Source of the DNA: an uncultured Bilophila sp.
GTDB taxonomy: Bacteria; Desulfobacterota; Desulfovibrionia; Desulfovibrionales; Desulfovibrionaceae
Reading direction: 5' to 3'
Length of the DNA stretch: 8,753 bases
Assembly: GCA_959604115.1 (NCBI GenBank)
Contig: CAUHBW010000140.1
Span: 1-8,753, forward strand
The stretch's first letter is position 1. Every line of letters starts with the position of its first letter. A program made the position numbers and the translations under genes. Below are positions 6,212-8,753 of the stretch, one piece after another. The notes beneath the pieces were generated by a model. It was not told the origin of the DNA. It searched no databases and saw only the letters and a program-made list of their open reading frames with translations.

Positions 6212-6409
6212 ATGTCGCTCATCGAACACGGCGAGCTTGTTCGCCGCGCGCTGGAATACGTTCAGGAGGAGCGGCTCCGTCGCCCCGACGCGCCGCTTTC
6301 CCGTCTGCTCGACGAGGCGGGGATGCGTTTCAATCTGACGCCGCTGGATGCGGCGCAGCTGGTCCGCCTCTTCTCCGAAACCGGACGGGAGACTCCGTGC
6401 GACCGCTAA
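6212..6409 (+). CDS. 65-aa uncharacterised helical protein upstream of lptF
   Basis: I do not recognise a domain. The 65 residues are strongly charged (many Arg and Glu) and look almost entirely alpha-helical, with leucine spacing that suggests two or three amphipathic helices: about 2-20, 27-38 and 45-58. There is no membrane segment or signal peptide, so it is probably a cytosolic helical bundle or adaptor. I chose ATG 6212 because GAGG (6202-6205) lies 6 nt upstream. An in-frame ATG at 6191 overlaps the hydrolase stop and has no ribosome binding site of its own, though translational coupling from there cannot be excluded. It lies 14 nt after the hydrolase and 27 nt before lptF, which places it within the operon. 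Codon use resembles its neighbours. Confidence 0.75.
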   Translation: MSLIEHGELVRRALEYVQEERLRRPDAPLSRLLDEAGMRFNLTPLDAAQLVRLFSETGRETPCDR

Positions 6410-6436
6410 CTCAGTATCTCTACAGGACGTTGCCTG

Positions 6437-7594
6437 ATGCCTTCGCTTCTTCAGAGACAGATATTTAAGGAAATCGCCAACCTGTTCATCCTTGGCGTGG
6501 GGGTGCTGCTGACGCTCATCCTCATCAGCCGAGCCGTGCAGATGCGGGAACTGTTTCTGGGGCTGGATCTCGGCGTTCTGGATACCGTCCTGCTGTTCGG
6601 CTATATGACGCCGCTGTTTCTCATGCTGGTGATTCCCATCGCCTGCATGCTCAGCGTGTTCCTGACTTTCCTGCGCATGAGCACGGACCGCGAACTGGTG
6701 GCCCTGCGCGCCGGAGGCATCAACATTTATCAGATGCTGCCCGCGCCGCTGCTGTTCAGCGTGATCTGCATGCTGCTCACGCTGTGGGTCTCCCTGCACT
6801 GGCTGGCCTGGGGCATGGGGCACTTCCGGGAAACCATTCTGGACATCGCCAACACGCGTGCCCGGATTGTGGTGCAGCCCGGCGTATTCAATACGGATTT
6901 CCCCAATCTGGTGCTTTTCGCCCGGCAGGTGGACCCGCGTGACGGGGATTTGTCGCAGGTGCTGGTGGACGACAGTTCCCATCCCGAACGCCACATGACC
7001 ATCCTCGCTCCCGGCGGGCGCTTCGATACCGACACCGAACGTGGCGAACTCGTGTTTCGGCTGGAAAACGGCAAAATCTACACGACCGACAAAAAGGGTT
7101 CTTCCGTGCTGGGCTTTGACGAATACAAGGTCCGCCTGCCGCTGGATTCCCTCTTCAAGAGCCTTGATCTCGGGGAGGTGAGGCCGCGCGAAATGTCGTG
7201 GAGCAAGCTCACCAGCATCACGCGGGAGGAAGCCCTGCAACGCGACGTGAACTACGCCAACAAGCTGGATGTGGAACGGCACAAGCGTTGGGCCTATCCC
7301 GTGGCCTGCATCGCGCTGACCCTTTTCGTCCTGCCGCTGGCGTCGGCGTTCGAGGGGTTGCACCGGCAGACCGGGCTCATGCTGGCTCTGGCCATGTTCT
7401 TCGTCTACTACAGCATGATGTCGCTCGGGTTCAGCACGGGCGAAGCCGGGACCATTCCGCCCTCCATCGGGTTGTGGGCTCCGAACATCCTGTTCCTGTG
7501 CCTCGGGATGTACGGGCTCTGGCTGACGGCGCACGAACGAACGCCGCACCTGGCCTCCCTTTTCCGCAATCTGCGGGCGAGGAGGGCGTCATGA
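6437..7594 (+). CDS. lptF: LPS export ABC transporter permease LptF
   Basis: An inner-membrane protein of 385 aa. With LptG it forms the transmembrane part of LptB2FG, which uses ATP hydrolysis by LptB to extract LPS from the inner membrane and pass it to the LptC-LptA bridge. Hydrophobic helices are seen near 13-31, 50-77 and 98-125, then a periplasmic beta-jellyroll-type region (about 135-265), then helices near 285-302, 314-332 and 344-364, the YjgP/YjgQ plan. RELVALRAGGIN (85-96) matches the coupling-helix region that contacts LptB. DVERHKRWAYPVAC (278-291) matches the conserved E-hxR-xxxP motif opening the last helices. The ATG at 6437 has only a weak AGGA at 6424-6427. Its stop overlaps the lptG start by ATGA, so the pair is translationally coupled. 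lptB and lptA/C are not in the window. Confidence 0.92.
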   Translation: MPSLLQRQIFKEIANLFILGVGVLLTLILISRAVQMRELFLGLDLGVLDTVLLFGYMTPLFLMLVIPIACMLSVFLTFLRMSTDRELVALRAGGINIYQMLPAPLLFSVICMLLTLWVSLHWLAWGMGHFRETILDIANTRARIVVQPGVFNTDFPNLVLFARQVDPRDGDLSQVLVDDSSHPERHMTILAPGGRFDTDTERGELVFRLENGKIYTTDKKGSSVLGFDEYKVRLPLDSLFKSLDLGEVRPREMSWSKLTSITREEALQRDVNYANKLDVERHKRWAYPVACIALTLFVLPLASAFEGLHRQTGLMLALAMFFVYYSMMSLGFSTGEAGTIPPSIGLWAPNILFLCLGMYGLWLTAHERTPHLASLFRNLRARRAS

Positions 7595-8664
7595 GCCTTC
7601 TTTTCCGGTATCTGACCAAGAACAACGCCTTCATCCTGCTGCCGACCCTTGCCGTGGGCATCGGCCTCTATGTGCTCACCGACCTCTTCGAGCGTCTCGA
7701 CAATTTCATTGAGGCCGGGGTTTCGGTGGGGATGGTGTTCACGTACTTCATCGTGAAGATGCCTCTCGTGATCTCGCAGATTCTGCCGGTGATTTTCCTG
7801 CTCTCCACGGTGATCCAGTTGTGCATCATGGGCCGCAGCCGCGAGCTGACGGCGCTTCAGGCCGGGGGGATTTCCCTCGGGGTGGTGGCGAATTCGATGA
7901 TCCTGTGCGGCCTGTTCTGGAGCGGCGTCCAGCTCGGTTTTTCCGAATATCTGGGCGTGGCGGGCGAGCGGGAGTCGGCGCGCATCTGGCAGGAGGAGGT
8001 CCGCAAGAAGAACCTCGCGGCCACGGTGTTGACCGACGTATGGTTCACCGACGGCGACTGGATCGTTTCGCTCGGCACGCTCGACCCCAAGGCGTACGGC
8101 ACGGGGTTTTCCGGGTTCGAGCTGTCGGAGGACGGCCTGAGCATCAAGCGCATCGTGAAGGCTTCGTCCTATACCGCCGAGCCGGGACGTTGGGCATTGC
8201 AGGATGTGCACGTCTACACGCCGGACGCCTTCACGCAGGAGCAGGTGCCGGATTTCGTCATTCCGCTCCGGCAGGATCCTGAGACGTTCCGTCTGGTGAG
8301 CGCGGGCACGAAGCCGCAGCAGCTTCCGCTCTGGCAACTCGGCGAGGCCATCGACCAGTTGAAGGCTTCGGGGTCCAACGTGGAGACGCTCCGCACGGCG
8401 TGGCACGCCAAGCTGGCCTATGCCGCGTCGATTCTCATCATGGCTTTTGTGGCTACGGCCATCGTTTCGTGGAAGGACAACATCTACATCGCGGTGACCA
8501 TCGCGCTCGTGTGCACCTTCCTCTATTATGCGGTCTATACTCTCGGGACGACCCTCGGTCAGCGGGGCATCGTTTCGCCCATCCTCGGGGCGTGGGGCGC
8601 GAACATCATCGCCGGGCTCTTCGCCATGTGGCGGCTTGTGCCGATGCTGTTGCGCAGGGTGTAG
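7591..8664 (+). CDS. lptG: LPS export ABC transporter permease LptG
   Basis: An inner-membrane protein of 357 aa, the second permease of the LptB2FG exporter. Helices lie near 12-30, 45-78 and 94-118, then the periplasmic domain (about 120-265, with EPGRWALQDVHVY at 197-209 typical of LptG), then helices near 275-293, 298-318 and 330-350. SRELTALQAGGIS (83-95) is the LptB-contact region and parallels the LptF motif. The late WHAKLAYAAS segment replaces the stricter E-hxR-P motif of LptF. The start ATG is inside the lptF stop (ATGA), with GGAGG at 7580-7584 as ribosome binding site. Assignment as LptG rather than a second LptF rests on gene order and the tryptophan-containing periplasmic motif. 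It ends 6 nt before the large inverted repeat. Confidence 0.9.
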   Translation: MSLLFRYLTKNNAFILLPTLAVGIGLYVLTDLFERLDNFIEAGVSVGMVFTYFIVKMPLVISQILPVIFLLSTVIQLCIMGRSRELTALQAGGISLGVVANSMILCGLFWSGVQLGFSEYLGVAGERESARIWQEEVRKKNLAATVLTDVWFTDGDWIVSLGTLDPKAYGTGFSGFELSEDGLSIKRIVKASSYTAEPGRWALQDVHVYTPDAFTQEQVPDFVIPLRQDPETFRLVSAGTKPQQLPLWQLGEAIDQLKASGSNVETLRTAWHAKLAYAASILIMAFVATAIVSWKDNIYIAVTIALVCTFLYYAVYTLGTTLGQRGIVSPILGAWGANIIAGLFAMWRLVPMLLRRV

Positions 8665-8670
8665 AAGAAC

Positions 8671-8724
8671 TTGGGGAGGGGAAGGGGAAACTTTCTGAAG
8701 AAAGTTTCCCCTTCCCCTCCCCAA
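8671..8724. repeat. 26-bp perfect inverted repeat after lptG
   Basis: Arms 8671-8696 and 8699-8724 are exact inverted copies around only two bases (GA). One arm carries GGGG-A-GGGG-AA-GGGG then AAACTTTCT; the other is its pyrimidine complement. In RNA the stem would be very stable, but no U-tract follows in either direction. It may stabilise the lptFG mRNA 3' end or block readthrough. A further inverted pair, GAAAGT (8700-8705) with ACTTTC (8748-8753), runs to the window edge, so the element may continue outside. Confidence 0.8.
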
Positions 8725-8734
8725 ACCCCACCCC
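8708..8734 (-). other. Five-block G-quadruplex motif
   Basis: On the minus strand five runs of exactly four G are separated by 1, 3, 1 and 2 bases (plus strand C4-TT-C4-T-C4-AAA-C4-A-C4). This exceeds the usual G-quadruplex rule of four runs with short loops. The plus strand carries three G4 runs in the opposite arm (8673-8687). Three of the minus-strand blocks also belong to the inverted repeat, so hairpin and quadruplex would compete. Confidence 0.6.
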
Positions 8735-8753
8735 ATCCTCTTCAAAGACTTTC

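Overview
The window looks like part of a chromosome from a GC-rich Gram-negative bacterium. It carries both inner-membrane proteins of the lipopolysaccharide exporter (LptF and LptG), so the host has an LPS outer membrane. The C4-dicarboxylate gene set, the very GC-rich codon choice and the palindromic, G/C-block intergenic elements recall Desulfovibrionaceae (Desulfovibrio/Bilophila type). That assignment is recollection and inference; no 16S or marker gene is present to prove it.

Layout, left to right. Positions 1-182 hold no supported gene, only GC-rich hairpins ahead of a malic enzyme gene (183-1496, +). After a hairpin comes a DASS/SLC13-type sodium:dicarboxylate symporter (1684-3054, +), which ends in a classic intrinsic terminator at 3185-3222. 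A BASS-type (bile acid:sodium symporter fold) transporter lies on the opposite strand (3540-4565, -) with its own terminator at 3486-3522. The two transporter units therefore converge on a sealed 263-base spacer. A gene-poor stretch of about 940 bases (4566-5504) then holds the BASS promoter, a 28-codon membrane-peptide ORF with an exceptionally strong but hairpin-embedded Shine-Dalgarno (4947-5033, +), and a tRNA-Arg(CCG) gene (5251-5327, -) with promoter and terminator. The last block is a tight plus-strand cluster: a UPF0173-type metallo-beta-lactamase-fold hydrolase (5505-6197), a 65-aa uncharacterised helical protein (6212-6409), lptF (6437-7594) and lptG (7591-8664). lptF and lptG overlap by ATGA. 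The window closes in a 26-bp perfect inverted repeat joined to a five-block G-quadruplex motif.

Functionally, the first two genes make a plausible malate module: the symporter imports C4-dicarboxylates and malic enzyme decarboxylates malate to pyruvate with NAD(P)H formation. The BASS transporter imports an unknown organic anion. The last cluster builds the LptF/LptG part of the ABC transporter that extracts LPS from the inner membrane. The hydrolase and 65-aa protein share the transcription unit, but their link to LPS is unproven.

Most of the window is ordinary core metabolism and envelope biogenesis. The items most worth a second look are the 28-aa peptide with its sequestered ribosome binding site, the uncharacterised 65-aa protein ahead of lptF, the palindrome/G4 element at the right end, and a 25-nt repeat present in two intergenic spacers.
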